From: Anthopleura xanthogrammica
Lineage: Eukaryota > Cnidaria > Anthozoa > Actiniaria > Actiniidae
DNA length: 64,000 nt
Direction: 5' to 3'
Assembly: GCA_964019055.1 (NCBI GenBank)
Contig: OZ025207.1
Span: forward strand, 14,225,357 to 14,289,356
The first letter of the stretch is position 1. The number at the start of each line of letters is the position of its first letter. A model generated the notes under the pieces. The model saw nothing but the letters and a program-made list of their open reading frames with translations. It ran no database searches and was not told where the DNA came from. Of the stretch, positions 45,726 through 55,391 are shown piece after piece. Both the position numbers and the translations under genes were made by a program.

Positions 45726-46286
45726 TGCATTGTGAGCATTCCTTGTTGGTTCTGGTGGGGTTAGGGCAGGGTAAGGAGGCAGGGTAAGGAGGGAGACCTC
45801 CATACTATGGGGAAAGCCTGTATGCAGTCTTCCATTGGCCTATCTGTATACCCTGACTTAGATCAGCCCAGAGGGTGTTTCAGGGTATACTGTACATGTA
45901 CTCTATGCTGTCACTAAGAGGAAAATCACACTCTGCTTGTAACTGGCAATAAATGTCTGTTACTTTTACTCATTTTTATAATTTACAGGAAATGACTCCT
46001 ATTATTGGCAAATCTTGTGCTGTACAAGTCAGGAACTTTTTCCACCAGTAATTTCATTACCGTAACAATGTGTCTTAAATAAGGTAAACATATTTAAATC
46101 AAAGAATTAATCAATTAATAATTAATCAATTCAAGTTAAAATGATAATGTATAACACACTAGTGTAACTTCATAGGAATATGTACATGTAAATACAAAGA
46201 CTGAGTCCATATTAAAATAATATTTGCATATAAATCGTTCAAGTGTCACTGGAAATGATTACAGTGCTGGCTGCCACTTGAACCAT
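45726..46286. other. Interval around the last FAAP24-like block
   Basis: GGGTAAGGAGG repeats at 45760-45795 and AT-rich sequence with AATTAATCAATTAATAATTA. No further FAAP24 exon was found. Confidence 0.4.
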
Positions 46287-46476
46287 GAACAATTCAAGTT
46301 TTTTTGATATTTTTTTAATCATCCAATCTGAAACCAAATTCATAACAAGGCTCTGGCAATGTTTAGTTAGCTAACCTAAGCATAATGTCAGAGCTTTGTT
46401 ATTAATCTGGCTTTTGATTGGACGATTAAAAAATGTCAAAAAGACTTGAAGTGTTCACGGTTCGAGTTCCCTCACT
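46287..46476. mobile_element. Foldback MITE, GAACACTT..GACATTTTT family (copy 2)
   Basis: The arms ACTTGAACCATGAACAATTC and AAGTGTTCACGGTTCGAGTT, with ATTTTTTTAATCATCCAATC inside, match the copy at 35226-35520. An inner pair (CAAGGCTCTGGCAATG and its complement) forms a second stem. Confidence 0.8.
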
Positions 46477-46709
46477 GTTAGTAATAGCTTATTCATTTTT
46501 GGGCATCATGTTCACCAATTCAAGAAATTATTTTTGTTGGTTTACATTCATAATAATGTATTTTCACAAGCATTAATGATAAAAAAGATATCACTATCAA
46601 AGTAGTCTAAACTGGGAAAACATTATGCCAATGCAGGCTGAATGGGTCTTTTGATAATCCTTGACATATAGAACTATTTAGCTTTGTTGTTTGTTGTGCC
46701 CATTTCAGA

Positions 46710-47205
46710 CCATAGACCTTTACTGAGATAGCAAACATGGTGCATTGTGGTCTAGCTTCAGGTAACAATTAGCACTTAATGACTGGTCCTGAGGGAAACA
46801 GTTAGTTTTGTTTCCCAAGAATCTCAATGTTTCGGCTCTGGCCGAGGGAAACATTGAGATTCGAGGGAAACGAAACTAACTGATTTCCCGAGGGATCAGT
46901 CATTAAGTGTTTTATTATATACTCTAGTCAAACGAAGAAAAATTTTCTCTCCATTTTGAAAATTTTTTATTTACAAAAAAAATTTATTCCCCTCTCACGC
47001 TTTGATCACGTGCATTTATTACCCACGCGGGAGTTATTGAGTTTTATTTCCCTCCACGTGATGTACTCTCGACCAATAAGAAAACGAGTTTGACTAGGAT
47101 ATATAATAATATCTTTTGTCCATCATGCCTTATATGGTGTTGTTTGTACCCAAGCTAGACCACAATGCATCCTGCTTATTGAACTCAGAAAAGGCCTATG
47201 TGATG
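46710..47205. mobile_element. Large nested foldback element
   Basis: Three nested inverted pairs: outer TGCATTGTGGTCTAGCTT (46742) with its complement at about 47152; middle ATATACTCTAGTCAAACG (46916) with CGAGTTTGACTAGGATATAT (47085); and a hairpin 46772-46910 built on ACTTAATGACTG, CAGTTAGTTT.GTTTCCC and AACATTGAGATTC. Together they could fold nearly the whole 0.5 kb. The TTATTACCCACGCGGGAG and CACGTG words are internal. Confidence 0.8.
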
Positions 47206-47409
47206 CCACTCTTGGGAGTTTATTCTTTCATGTGTAAATATTCTAATAAAAGAACATTTCTCAAGGGAATGTCCTGTGGTCTAAAATGAGTAATTTGCAT
47301 ATGAAGCTATAGTAAAGAGGTCTATTCAGTATTATATCATCATTCAGTCAGTTTGTTTTGTTCACTAGCAGTCTTTATCCTTCATATTCACCCAATGGCA
47401 GCTTATCCA

Positions 47410-47463
47410 GGTTGATATCTAGTTATCAACCTCCTGAGGAGGTTGATATGTAGTTATCAACCC
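47410..47463. repeat. 53-bp quasi-palindrome
   Basis: Two GGTTGATA....TTATCAACC hairpins flank a CCTCCTGAGGAGG centre, making a palindrome of palindromes. Confidence 0.8.
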
Positions 47464-47479
47464 TGTGATTAAGAAACTT

Positions 47480-47782
47480 TCCCAATGATGATATAACGTG
47501 TAACACCTACAGTACCATCCTTGCTGAATTGACAGGCACTGATAGACCCCTCGTGGCCCTTTGACAGGGTCATTGGACCCTTGGTCCTGTAATGTCTTAT
47601 CTAACCACACGTAACATCCTTGCTGAATTGACAGTCATTGATAGACCCCTCATGGCCCTTTGACAGGGTCATTGGTCCTGTAGACTCCTGTTGCCATATC
47701 CCATAACTGGATATTTTTGTCCCATGACCCTGTTGCCAGTAGGTGTTCGTCACTTGAAAAACAGCATGATAAAATGTTTCCC
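47480..47782 (-). pseudogene. WDR88: WDR88-like WD40 exon, frameshifted and internally duplicated
   Basis: After acceptor TCTCTACAG (47783) the minus strand reads GNILSCCFSSDEHLLATGSW, then DKNIQLWDMATGVYR, a WD40 repeat. A one-base shift moves on to GPMTLSKGHEGSINDCQFSK, the start of the next repeat. The pairing SSWDKN..IW followed by LM.GHEGSVSSC.F resembles recalled WDR88 over repeats 6-7. The second piece is then tandemly duplicated (99-bp offset, 47515-47590 and 47615-47691) with a stop between copies. WD40 proteins are beta-propeller scaffolds. The acceptor phase (2) does not fit the upstream candidate exon (phase 0), so middle exons are missing. Confidence 0.6.
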
Positions 47783-48409
47783 CTGTAGAGAAATTAAAGA
47801 CTAATTATGTTTGACATCAATACATGCAACGTAAACCAAAACAAACAAGGGTCCATTTATTATTTATTTGTGTGGATGGGTGAAAAAATGGGGGCCTTGA
47901 AAATTTTAGTCAATCTGAAAAAGGGGGTTCTTGGAATAATTGGTGGTGTATACATGTGTATAGGAAAGCTTTCAAGATGTTGGGAGAACAGGGGATCCTG
48001 AAAAAAATTGGGCACACTAATGGGGGTAAGAGAAAAATGTTTTTTTTTTCTGTTTTCATACCCATATCTTTCCCTCAGATAAATAATGAATGTATGTATC
48101 ACTGTATGTATTCCTGTTTATCAAATTATGTCAATCATGATTATTTTAAAACTATAAAAGCATGATCTATGGATCTAAGGACTGTTGATAGCCTGAGTGC
48201 GAGCTTAGCTTGTAGTTTTTACCCAAGTTTTAAAGTGAAGTTATTGATACTGGTCAAGAAGTTATTTAAACTAGCGTTAAGTAAACTTACATAAGTATAT
48301 ATACACAGACATAAATACTAAGGATATAGCCATCAATTGCGGATAAAAACTGCAATACATATTTTTTGTTTCCTTGTAAAATAAAAGTTTGACAGTTTTT
48401 CTTGCTCAC
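47783..48409. other. Presumed intron of the WDR88-like fragment
   Basis: It contains a G-rich stretch at 47860-48040 (GGGTGAAAAAATGGGGGCC) of unknown origin. None of the expected earlier WD40 repeats was found here. Confidence 0.4.
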
Positions 48410-48493
48410 CTGTGCAAGGGACTGATGGACCCAAGTCGTGCCCTTTGAATCGCTTGGATTGGCATTTTTAATCTTCATATCTCTCAGACTCAT
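48410..48493 (-). other. Candidate first coding exon of the WDR88-like locus
   Basis: ATG at 48493 opens MSLRDMKIKNANPSDSKGTT, then WVHQSLAQ, ending at a good donor (CACAG|GTGAGC), phase 0, 28 codons. Its place just downstream of a YY1-type start site and upstream of the WD40 block on the same strand suggests the N-terminus of the same gene. I cannot confirm this by sequence. Confidence 0.4.
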
Positions 48494-48589
48494 TGCTATA
48501 TCTGTAAACTTTAAAATTTTCCTATTTCTCCATTTTTCTCGTTTAATCTAGGACGCTGAAAAGATTCAAAAAGTTTGTTTACAAAGTCA

Positions 48590-48640
48590 TCGTCACTCGT
48601 CCGCCATCTTGAAACACAGCACGAAAAGAGCTATGGGTAA
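48590..48640 (-). promoter_or_regulatory. YY1-type initiator of the minus-strand gene
   Basis: Minus strand TTTCAAGATGGCGGACGAG carries a canonical AAGATGGCGG site. Its ATG opens a four-codon upstream frame (MADE, stop). AGCTATGGGTAAT lies about 25 bp upstream. This layout is typical of metazoan YY1-initiated housekeeping promoters. Confidence 0.5.
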
Positions 48641-49534
48641 TACCGTGGGGGACTGGTGTATGGAAAAACTGGAACTAGAACTAGAAATGTGGGAATGGAA
48701 AAAAGGAGTACGGGATTGGAATATAGACCGGATGTGTCTAGCAGGATTAAAGGTAGAATAAATTGTACATATTTCTTGAGAATGTCTTATGCTGTCATTC
48801 ATGTTCATTGTGTATGCATGTATTATGTGAAAGAACATGATAGTTCATGATAATAATTTAAGTTAACATTTTTAGCTTGTGGTCGCACTGTTTCCTCATT
48901 TCATCAACTTCTACATCTGTTCTCATTCCGATTCGAAAGTATCGCAGGAAAATTCCTATTCATAATTTTTTAAATGAAAGAAAACATTAACAAAGTGAAG
49001 CTGTGCTTGACTGAGGTGTTAACTAACTTATTGGGGGCATTTCAGTATCGTTCACTAGAGATTCCCTGGTGCAAAAGGTTAGTTTTCTTTCCCTCCGAAA
49101 ACAGTGACTGCGGAGGCGGGAGGGGAGGGGCGGCGTTTTTAACCAAAATGATTTCCTGTTATGAGCTGCCTAACGTTTAATGCAATGAATATGTTGCAAT
49201 TGCTGGGCTCCATGTGATTCACAAATGAAAAAGCTGTCAGTGATCTATTTGATTTACTTGATTCAGACGCGGAGAAAATAATAAGATCAACACAAAAGTA
49301 ATAACGACGCGAGGAGATAAATATGATAAAGGAAAGCTTAATATTGACATTGATTATTGATGTACAATAATGAGTAATACTGACACCTGGTTGCATCGGT
49401 TGATCTCTGTCTTCTTACATCAAAGGCCTTCTAATGCCCCGGTTTTTAGATTCCGAGTAACGACGGCAAACTTTAGCCAACCCTACCACAGGCAGGCTTA
49501 TTCTTACACCAAACCATTTGTAAATGTGATTCTG
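48641..49534. other. Interval before the GPCR array
   Basis: No gene recognised. A purine-rich GGAACTAGAACTAGAAATG segment lies near 48670. Confidence 0.4.
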
Positions 49535-49540
49535 TATAAA
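49535..49540 (+). promoter_or_regulatory. Possible TATA box of the first GPCR
   Basis: TATAAA in context TCTGTATAAAGTCGGTCGGC lies 145 bp before the start codon at 49685. An unspliced 5' UTR from about 49565 would be compatible. Confidence 0.35.
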
Positions 49541-49684
49541 GTCGGTCGGCAGTTATTCCAAGATACAACACGGATTGCTCTTCTCGCTATCTCCGCTCTG
49601 GCGAGATTCTTCAAACTGGTTGTGCTGGTTGTGCAGTGAACGGTTTTCATTAAATTTTAGAATCCTTAAATATCAAGATCAGTG

Positions 49685-50620
49685 ATGAACGACGAAGTAA
49701 ATGGGAATCAAAAATTATTTACCAATGAAAGCTGTTCATCCTTCGACAACGAATCCTTTCTAATAATGAGCAATTTTCACATATCCATGATTATCAACAT
49801 CATTCTTAACTCAATCCTAACAATAACAGCAACTCTAGGGAATGGAATAATTATCGTTGCCATCTTGAGGTCACAGAACCTACAAACGCCATCCTACTTA
49901 CTGATAACAAGTTTAGCCTTCGCCGATCTTCTGGTTGGTTTGGTATTTCATCCTCTGCAATCCATTGTTTATATCTTTTACCTCAAGAACAACATTCATG
50001 TTATCTGCGCAATGGCTAATTCATACAAATTCTTTTTCGTGTTGCTTACAGCGATGTCTCTGTTGATGGTGACATGTATCAGTATAGACAGATACTTGGC
50101 GCTTACTCTAAGACATCGATACACCATTATTGTCACCAAGAAACGAGTCCTTTTAGTCACCGTTTCTTTTTGGATTTTGGCGTTAATTTTAGCAACAGTG
50201 GCGACCATCGAAAGTGCATACGAAAATGTATTTATCGTCGGATGTTGCACATGCTCAGCTCTCCTTTCAACAACTTGTGTTTTCTACATCAAGTCTTTCA
50301 GAGCTCTTCATCTTTACACAGTCCAAGTTCACGCCCAACAACCAAACCCGTTGGCTGGTAATTTTGATGTTGTCAGATACAAGAAAATTCTAAAGACGAT
50401 GCTTGTGGTACTAGCATGTCTTTTTCTGTGCTACGTACCATTGATATGTATACTTGTTGCACAAATAGCTTTAGGATTTCTAAAAGAGGTAGTTTTCTTT
50501 TATAATTTATCGCTTACATTGATGTGTCTTAATTCCAGTATAAACCCAGTCATTTATTTGATAAGGTTTGCAGATATTCGCAACGCGTGTCATCAGTTGT
50601 TCAGGGATCTTGTACACTAG
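49685..50620 (+). CDS. Orphan class A GPCR 1 (intact)
   Basis: Single exon, 311 codons, starting at ATG 49685 (the codon before it is GTG). The N-terminus carries two N-glycosylation sequons (NES at 14 and 22). Seven TM segments lie at about 33-60, 70-95, 112-134, 156-175, 182-203, 238-262 and 272-294. N53 (1.50) in LGNG, D81 (2.50) in FADLL, DRY 135-137, W163 (4.50), CYVP 249-252 in place of CWxP, and NPVIY 287-291 are present. TM5 has no proline and the second extracellular loop is very short, as in melanocortin/S1P/cannabinoid-type (MECA) receptors. C108 is at the 3.25 position. The C-tail is only about 20 residues. Ligand unknown; expected at the plasma membrane, signalling through G proteins. 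Confidence 0.88.
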   Translation: MNDEVNGNQKLFTNESCSSFDNESFLIMSNFHISMIINIILNSILTITATLGNGIIIVAILRSQNLQTPSYLLITSLAFADLLVGLVFHPLQSIVYIFYLKNNIHVICAMANSYKFFFVLLTAMSLLMVTCISIDRYLALTLRHRYTIIVTKKRVLLVTVSFWILALILATVATIESAYENVFIVGCCTCSALLSTTCVFYIKSFRALHLYTVQVHAQQPNPLAGNFDVVRYKKILKTMLVVLACLFLCYVPLICILVAQIALGFLKEVVFFYNLSLTLMCLNSSINPVIYLIRFADIRNACHQLFRDLVH

Positions 50621-50699
50621 TTAATGATAAAGACATATTCACGCAATAATATTAACAATACTAAGAATAGTCCACAGATTAGATTGAACTGATCTTAAA

Positions 50700-51662
50700 T
50701 ATTTAACATTTAGCAGTGGTTTTATAGAGTGGGTCTTCTTCCACGGAATTCAAGTTGGAATTTTGGAAGTTGATATTTTCAGTTCTTGTGGAATTTTACT
50801 GAGCTATATCCGAATAAAATAGGAAACGAAGTAAATGTTTTCATTCCTTTAAAATTTTCCCCTGATAATTTTAGAGTGATTCCAACTAACCTGGGTACTA
50901 CTTATTAATCAAATATAGACTATAAGATGCTAAAAGTTTTGTCTTTTTTTTTTGTTCATTCGCATCTAATAAACACTAACACTGAGGTAACTGGCTCATT
51001 GGAATGACTCTACCATCCATATACTCCGATCTCAGTACTATTCTCATATGAAGTAAGACAGCTGGTTTGATGAATCAATCATTGTTCATGTCTTATTAAA
51101 ACTTATATTTGTATACCTTTGGTCGAAAAAACGCTTATTCCGATGGCATACTTATTATTGATAAGAACAATTCATTTCAATATATGAACCCTGTGAAGAA
51201 AGTCTTTGATCAAATTAGACAGATTTTTCGCAAGGAAAAAAAAATATTTATCATTCAATGATAGTAGTTGAAAATATTTTCTTATGCTTCATTTGAATTG
51301 ATCTTGATTGATGATTGATGGCGTATTGGCTTGTCGAACTGCCATCTGGTCGCAATGCAGTGAAGACTTCAAGTGTACATGAGTGGTAGTCAGGGTCAGA
51401 CTTGATGTTTAGACATGCGAAGGCTCCTTTAATCGAGTCTTCAGTTGCTCCTTTCATCCCCTGCCGCCAAAGTTGTTTTGTGATTGAAGCTTGAGCTTAC
51501 AACAAACCACAGTTTGTAAGCGTGATAACAAAGTCCCGGGTTTCTTCCAAAGGAGCGAGCTGCGAATATTTAGAACCGTAATAAACTGGTCCAGTGGAGA
51601 TCTCGATAAAGTAAGACAAGAAGGCTGACGATAGTTTAGAAAGGTACGACTGAGAAAACGAT
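50700..51662. other. Intergenic part of duplication copy A
   Basis: Matches 54420-55391 in copy B. It contains a minus-strand 68-codon frame (51457-51251) whose 81-codon counterpart in copy B differs by indels of three and six bases. No recognised gene. Confidence 0.5.
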
Positions 51663-52501
51663 ATGAACATAAGTCAGGATTTTCAACACTGCTCAGGTAT
51701 GGGAATAACATCTGCTGGCAGTCAAAGCAACAGAACGATTGATGAAATCATCACTTTTGATGTTATTCTGAATGGCATTCTTACTCTTTTTGCATCTGTT
51801 GGAAATGGAATGATTATCGTTGCCATCTTGAGATCACAGAACCTACAAACGCCATCCTACTTACTGATAACAAGTTTAGCCTTCACAGATCTTCTGGTTG
51901 GTTTGGTGTTTCATCCTCTACAAATTGTTTTGCGTTCCTATTACTTGCAGAAAAAATACCAGGACATCTGTAGATTAGCGACGGTGTACGCTTTCCTTTT
52001 GACTTATTTTTGCTGCGTTTCTCTGTTCATAGTAACATGTATCAGTATAGACAGATACTTGCTTTTTTGCTGGCATTTTTAACAATGGTTGAAAATATTG
52101 TTGAATCTTTGATCGTAGTGGTAGCCGTTCTAGCCTCAGTTCTCTTATCAGTGATCTGTTACTGCTACATCAAGTCTTTCAGAGCTCTTCATCTTTACAC
52201 AGTCCAAGTTCACGCCCAACAACCAAACCCATTGCCTGGTAACTTTGATGTTGTCAGATACAAGAAAACTTTAAAGACGATGCTTGTGGTACTAGCATGT
52301 CTTCTACTGTGTTATGTACCATTGATATGTACATTTGTAGTTATAACGGTCTTTGAAAAAGAACCTGTTATCACCAAGTTATTTTTTGCATCGATTACAC
52401 TGATGTGTCTTAATTCCAGTATGAACCCAGTCATTTATTTGATAAGGTTTGCAGATATTCGCAACGCGTGTCATCAGTTGTTCAGGAATCTTGTACACTA
52501 G
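51663..52501 (+). pseudogene. GPCR 2, broken by an ~82-bp deletion
   Basis: Starts like GPCR 4 (MNIS, then GNGMIIVAILRSQNLQTPSY) and is open to CISIDRYL. At about 52061 the sequence jumps from the middle of the DRY region to the end of TM4. Compared with GPCR 4 about 82 bp are lost, covering ICL2 (LTLRHRYTIIVTKKRV) and most of TM4, and the frame shifts. The rest (52085-52501) stays open in the new frame through CYVP, NPVIY and the C-tail. The junction lies at a short TTGCT-like homology. Downstream flank has AATAAA (52508). Confidence 0.88.
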
Positions 52502-53249
52502 ATAATAATAAAGACATATTCACGCAACAATATTAACAATACATTTTAGGACCAAGTTGAATACCATTATTGTATGAAATGGCTTCCTAATAAAACATTA
52601 GTAAACAATACTGAGAATAGTCTTGACAAATTTAGCAGTGGCTTCATTGAACGGGTTTCCTTTTACGGATCTTTTCAATTGTGGAATCGTAGCCATATCC
52701 GAAAAAAAATAGGAAACGAAGCACGTCCTATCATTTATTTCAAATTTGTCCCATAATTTTACCATCCTCCTTTCACTCTTTACTCATATAACCTGACTGA
52801 TCTGTTATGAAGTGAGTCAGGTGGCTTGACTTTATATTAATGTATGTTTATTCATATCTTATTAAAACGTTATTTGTACCTTTGTTGGAAAACCCGCAAT
52901 TCATCTCCTTATAAAAGAACAATTCATTTCGATCTATGAAGCCTGTCGACAGGTTTATTGAAGTTTTTTGATCAACTACGACCGAGTACTGTTTGTACTG
53001 CAAAAAAATATTTATTTGATAAGGTTTTCAGATATTCCCAACGCGTGTCTGGGTTTGTTTAAAAATTGCATACTTTTTTTTTACAATTTATCTTCCATTT
53101 GTGGATTAAATTAAATTACTTTTTACAATTGTATTTACCATTGCGAATAAAAACAACATTTCCTTTTGTTTATGCCTAGAGCCTATGCTTTGTCTCTTAC
53201 CTAACATCTCCAAACAGTTGCTTAATCAAGATGTTTTTTTTTTTTAACG
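52502..53249. other. 3' flank of GPCR 2
   Basis: Duplicated at 56316-57034. No gene. A short GATAAGGTTTTCAGATATTC word (about 53018), resembling the TM7 end, hints at an even older GPCR tail. Confidence 0.5.
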
Positions 53250-53550
53250 GTTTCTTCAGCTGTAGTCGTAACCAGCTGAGCGGTGAATTTTGTTTCAGCC
53301 AATCACGGCACGTTTGGCTGTTTTGCCGCCAGCCCTCGTATAACCCAATTTTCGCGCGGTCAGACAGCTGCTTTAGTTTTGAAAGATAAAATCTTTTACT
53401 ATTAGCTGGGCAAAAAGACTTTTTTAACAGATCTTACCATAGAATTACCTTATTGAATATTTTTGAAAGCATTGATAAGTAGTTGCGTCATTGCCGGCAA
53501 TTGTGTCCACTCATGCTTTGCGCGCCGGGTTCACCGCTCAGCTGAAGAAA
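53250..53550. mobile_element. Foldback MITE (TTCTTCAGCTG..AGCGGTGAA termini), copy A
   Basis: TTTCTTCAGCTG and AGCTGAGCGGTGAA at the left are mirrored by TTCACCGCTCAGCTGAAGAAA at the right. CCAATCACGGCACG and GCGCGCCGGG are internal. The element was duplicated along with the GPCR block; copy B lacks about 70 bp of the interior. Confidence 0.7.
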
Positions 53551-54055
53551 GATGCAGGCGGGAAACGCGTCACGCTTCCAGGAATTTTGGCGGGAAAAAC
53601 TGGAAAGCGTCTTGAAACATGGATTTGATCAGTTGAAAAGACTTTGATGTTATTTTAATTTTATAACTAAATAATTTCTTTAATTTTGCAATCGTTTTTA
53701 TCAAACTAAATTAATTAATGCAACGTGCGTAACTAAACCTGTGTATTCGACGAGAAAGATATTCTTAAAAGCGTCCATCGACTGGCTATATTTTGTTGGA
53801 GAGAGAGCCAGAGAAAGCATGATTGTCGATAGACAGGTGCTCCAATGTTATTGTGTATGTATAACACCGTATCCACACGGATATAAGGATTGTGAGCGCT
53901 CCTATTATGTCTGTTATTTTAATATACAGCTATTACAAAAAAGGTTGGTGCATCTTACATGTTCCTTATCAAGCTCGAAATTTATTATGTTCATAAGTTT
54001 TTTTCAATCTGCTTTATCCGCTTTATCCAATATTTTTATATTCTCTTGTCAATAA

Positions 54056-54344
54056 CCTGTGTTTTCTACATCAAGTGTTTCCGAGCTCTGATGTTGTCAG
54101 ATACAAGAAAACTTTGAAGACGATGCTTGTGGTACTAGTATGTCTTCTTCTGTGCTACGTGCCTTTCGTCTCTAATGTTTTTTTGGGACATTTTCTAGGA
54201 ACCCCCAAGGAATCGATTATCGTTTTTTTTATATCGCTTACTCTGATGTGTTATAATTCCAGTATAAATCCGATCATATATTTGGTAAGGTTTAGGGATA
54301 TTCGTAACACGTGTCATCAGTTGTTCAGGAATCTTGTACACTAG
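54056..54344 (+). pseudogene. GPCR 3, C-terminal remnant (end of TM5 to tail)
   Basis: Begins within TM5 (ITCVFYIKCFRAL), lacks the ICL3 middle (HLYTVQVHAQQPNPLAG deleted, frame changed at about 54090), then reads DVVRYKKTLKTMLVVLVCLL, CYVP, NSSINPIIYLVRF and RNLVH. TM1-TM4 are absent. Upstream sequence (53925-53965) carries a MITE-end-like CAGCTATTACAAAAAAGGTT, a possible cause of truncation. Confidence 0.8.
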
Positions 54345-54419
54345 ATAATAATAAAGACATATTCACGCAATAATATTAACAATACTAAGAATAGTCCACA
54401 GATTAGATTGAACTGATCT

Positions 54420-55391
54420 TAAATCAGTAGTTAAAATTTAGCAATGGTTTCGTAGAGTGGGTCTTCTTCCACGGAATTGAAGTTGGAATTTTGGAAGTTG
54501 ATATTTTCAGTTCTTGTGGAATTTTAGTTATATCCGAATAAGATAGGAAACGAAGTAAATATTTTCATTCATTAAAAATTTTCTGCTGATAATTTTAGAG
54601 TGATTCCAACTAACCTGGGTACTACTTATTAATCAAATATAGACTATTAGATCCTAAAATGTTTGTCTTTTTTTGTTGTTGTTCAATTGCATCTAATAAA
54701 CACTAACAATGAGGTAACTGGCTCATTGGAATGACTCTACCATCCATATACTCTGATCTCAGTACTATTCTCATATGAAGTAAGACAGCTGGTTTGATGA
54801 ATCAATCATTGTTCATGTCTTATTAAAACTTATATTTGTATACCTTTTGTCCAAAAACCACTGATTCATCCTTATTATTGATAAGAACAATTCATTTCAA
54901 TATATGAAGCCTGTGAAGAAAATCTTTGATCAAATTAGACAGATTTTTCGCAAGGAAAAAAAATTAATTATCATTGAAAATATTTTCTTACGCTTCATTT
55001 GAATTGATCTTGATTGATGATTGATGGCGTATTGGCTTGTCGAACTGCCATCTGGTCGCAACGCAGTGAAGACTACCTCAAGGGTACATGAGTGGTAGTC
55101 AAGGTCAGAGATGATGTTTAGACAGTGTATAGTGAAGGCTCCTTTACTCGAGTCTTCAGTTGCTTCTTTCATCACCTGCCGCCAAAGCCGGTTGTTTTGT
55201 GATTGAGGCTTGAGTATATAGTAGAAACAACAGTTTGTAATGTGATAACAAAGTCCCGAGTTTTTAAAGGAGCTTCGCTTGATCTACGAGTATAGGGAAC
55301 CGGCCACAAGAATCTGGTGCAGTGGAGATCTCGATAAAGTAAGAAAAGAAGGCTGAACGATAGTTTAGAAAGGGGCGACTGAAAAAACGAT
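54420..55391. other. Intergenic part of duplication copy B
   Basis: Counterpart of 50700-51662, with the conserved minus-strand small frame at 55175-54930. It probably includes the GPCR 4 promoter; no TATA is evident. Confidence 0.45.

Larger units (their letters stand above)
44510..46051 (+). pseudogene. FAAP24: FAAP24-like gene, N-terminal part only
   Basis: Exon 1 (44510-44612) starts MAADKLHMHRHHIQHGRV and includes LANETFHGSDTVRSIQ; its donor is GTTTGT. Exon 2 (45091-45233) joins in phase 1 and reads VKVLYDDSMGMTDFYASNDV, then AIIYLTEADLIGGLDYKAKY. This matches the N-terminus of FAAP24, the ERCC4/HhH-type partner of FANCM in the Fanconi anaemia core complex (nuclear DNA repair), in which a VANE.W.GS start and a DFY.SN...Y.TEADL segment are conserved. 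A third block after TTTACAG at 45988 gives only about 20 codons before a stop, with a FAAP24-like SQELFPPV word in another frame. The C-terminal HhH region is missing, where the full protein is about 215 residues. Exon 2 is partly duplicated upstream. I judge it a decayed or truncated copy. Confidence 0.6.
50640..54345. repeat. ~3.7-kb tandem duplication, copy A
   Basis: Runs from the 3' flank of GPCR 1 (GATAAAGACATATTCACGC) through pseudogene 2 to the end of pseudogene 3. It aligns with 54346-58080 nearly throughout: matching points 51663/55392, 52648/56395, 53274/57062 and 53925/57643 give offsets of 3.72-3.79 kb. Confidence 0.85.

Noticed and set aside
49370..49639. 89-codon plus-strand frame before the first receptor
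   Set aside because: No domain or duplication counterpart; it overlaps the likely promoter/5' UTR of GPCR 1.
49996..50250. Minus-strand frames inside the receptor genes (also 59245-59565 and 62761-63042)
   Set aside because: Antisense shadows of the conserved GPCR coding sequence.
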